This document shows positions 63,564 to 64,000 of a stretch of DNA of 64,000 nt, piece by piece (the stretch's first letter is position 1; every line of letters begins with the position of its first letter). A program made the translations under genes and the position numbers. The notes under the pieces were generated by a model. The model saw nothing but the letters and a program-made list of their open reading frames with translations. It searched no databases and was not told the origin of the DNA. Source of the DNA: Dechloromonas agitata is5 (GTDB lineage: Bacteria > Pseudomonadota > Gammaproteobacteria > Burkholderiales > Rhodocyclaceae); assembly GCF_000519045.1 (NCBI RefSeq), contig NZ_KI912532.1:1798001-1862000 (forward strand). Direction: 5' to 3'.

Positions 63564-64000
63564 ATGGAAAAGTTCGTCCAAATCGAGCGTGTCGGCCAGA
63601 CTTTCGACACCAAGAAAGGCAAGTTCGTCGCCCTGCGCGATATCCATCTCAATATCGCCCAAGGGGAGTTCATTGCGCTGATCGGCCACTCCGGTTGCGG
63701 TAAATCGACCTTGCTCAACCTGATTGCCGGCCTGACCAAGCCGACCACCGGCGTGCTGCTCTGTGACGGCCGCGAAATCGCCGGCCCCGGCCCGGAGCGC
63801 GCCGTGGTCTTCCAGAACCATAGCCTGCTGCCCTGGCTGACCTGCTTCGAAAACATCTACCTGGCGGTCGAGCGGGTGTTCGGCAGCAAGGAAGGCAAGC
63901 CGAAGCTGAGGGCGCGGACGCAGGCGGCCATCGAACTGGTCGGCCTGGCCCATGCCGCGCACAAGTACCCGCACGAGATTTCCGGCGGCATGAAGCAGCG
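63564..64000 (+). CDS. nrtC: Nitrate ABC transporter ATP-binding protein (partial)
   Basis: The first 145 residues of an ABC ATPase, cut by the window end. Walker A is LIGHSGCGKSTLLNL, the Q-loop is VVFQNHSLLPWLTC, and the signature starts at ISGGMKQR at the very end. It starts 12 bases after nrtB, with AAGGAG upstream. Whether it has the NrtC-type C-terminal regulatory domain (fused NrtA-like) or is the shorter NrtD form cannot be seen. Confidence 0.9.
   Translation, partial: MEKFVQIERVGQTFDTKKGKFVALRDIHLNIAQGEFIALIGHSGCGKSTLLNLIAGLTKPTTGVLLCDGREIAGPGPERAVVFQNHSLLPWLTCFENIYLAVERVFGSKEGKPKLRARTQAAIELVGLAHAAHKYPHEISGGMKQ

Overview
This window looks like chromosome of a high-GC betaproteobacterium of the Rhodocyclales, close to Dechloromonas, Azonexus or Accumulibacter. 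That placement is an inference from gene order: dnaX-ybaB-recR behind the 4.5S RNA, petABC-sspA-sspB, yhdP-nit-tldD, and a complete assimilatory nitrate locus. It was not checked by alignment. I saw no rRNA, tRNA, CRISPR array or prophage.

Region by region. 0.1-2.5 kb: a metallo-beta-lactamase-fold phosphodiesterase and a GAF/HD-GYP c-di-GMP phosphodiesterase. 2.8-4.1 kb: a type IV pilin followed by a REP-associated transposase between two palindromic repeats. 4.1-6.3 kb (minus): a CYTH-CHAD protein and an orphan OmpR-type regulator. 6.5-14 kb: a DUF3124 lipidless secreted protein with a K+ channel, an MFS carrier, and an RND efflux operon. 14.1-18.6 kb: a GGDEF-EAL protein, two tandem beta-hydroxyacid dehydrogenase paralogues and a YcgR/PilZ protein. 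18.7-21.4 kb (minus): mtnA, a FucA-like class II aldolase and a CDF metal exporter in one overlapping operon. 21.6-26.8 kb: a cation/proton antiporter, tandem UspA, methionine aminotransferase, mscL and a lipoprotein. 26.8-38.5 kb: glnE, yhdP-nit-tldD, cytochrome c, a PilJ-domain protein behind an FNR-type site, and DAHP synthase. 38.6-45.2 kb: ffs, dnaX-ybaB-recR, petABC and sspAB.

45.2-64 kb is the nitrate assimilation locus: nasA, ybiB-like, nirB, nirD, nirC, a PP2C/protein kinase fusion, a siroheme chelatase, nasT and nrtABC (the last gene is cut by the window end). The regulation can be read from the DNA. There are three sigma-54 -24/-12 promoters, before nasA, nirB and nrtA. Two of them have palindromic NtrC sites about 100-125 bases upstream. 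The nirB and nrtA leaders each carry paired hexaloop hairpins with A at loop position 1 and G at position 4, the RNA target of ANTAR proteins such as NasT. In the nrtA leader the second hairpin overlaps an intrinsic terminator. Nitrogen limitation (NtrC) and nitrate (NasT) would therefore act in series.

The locus is interrupted at 55.1-60.0 kb by genes with no known role in nitrate use. One is an FtsZ-like GTPase homologue with a canonical twin-arginine leader. The others form a tightly overlapping trio: a Cas4-like nuclease fused to a DEDD exonuclease fold, a WYL regulator, and a PD-(D/E)XK nuclease. A 19-base repeat lies 50-54 bases upstream of both the FtsZ-like gene and the trio. This block is the best candidate for an undescribed system, possibly phage defence.
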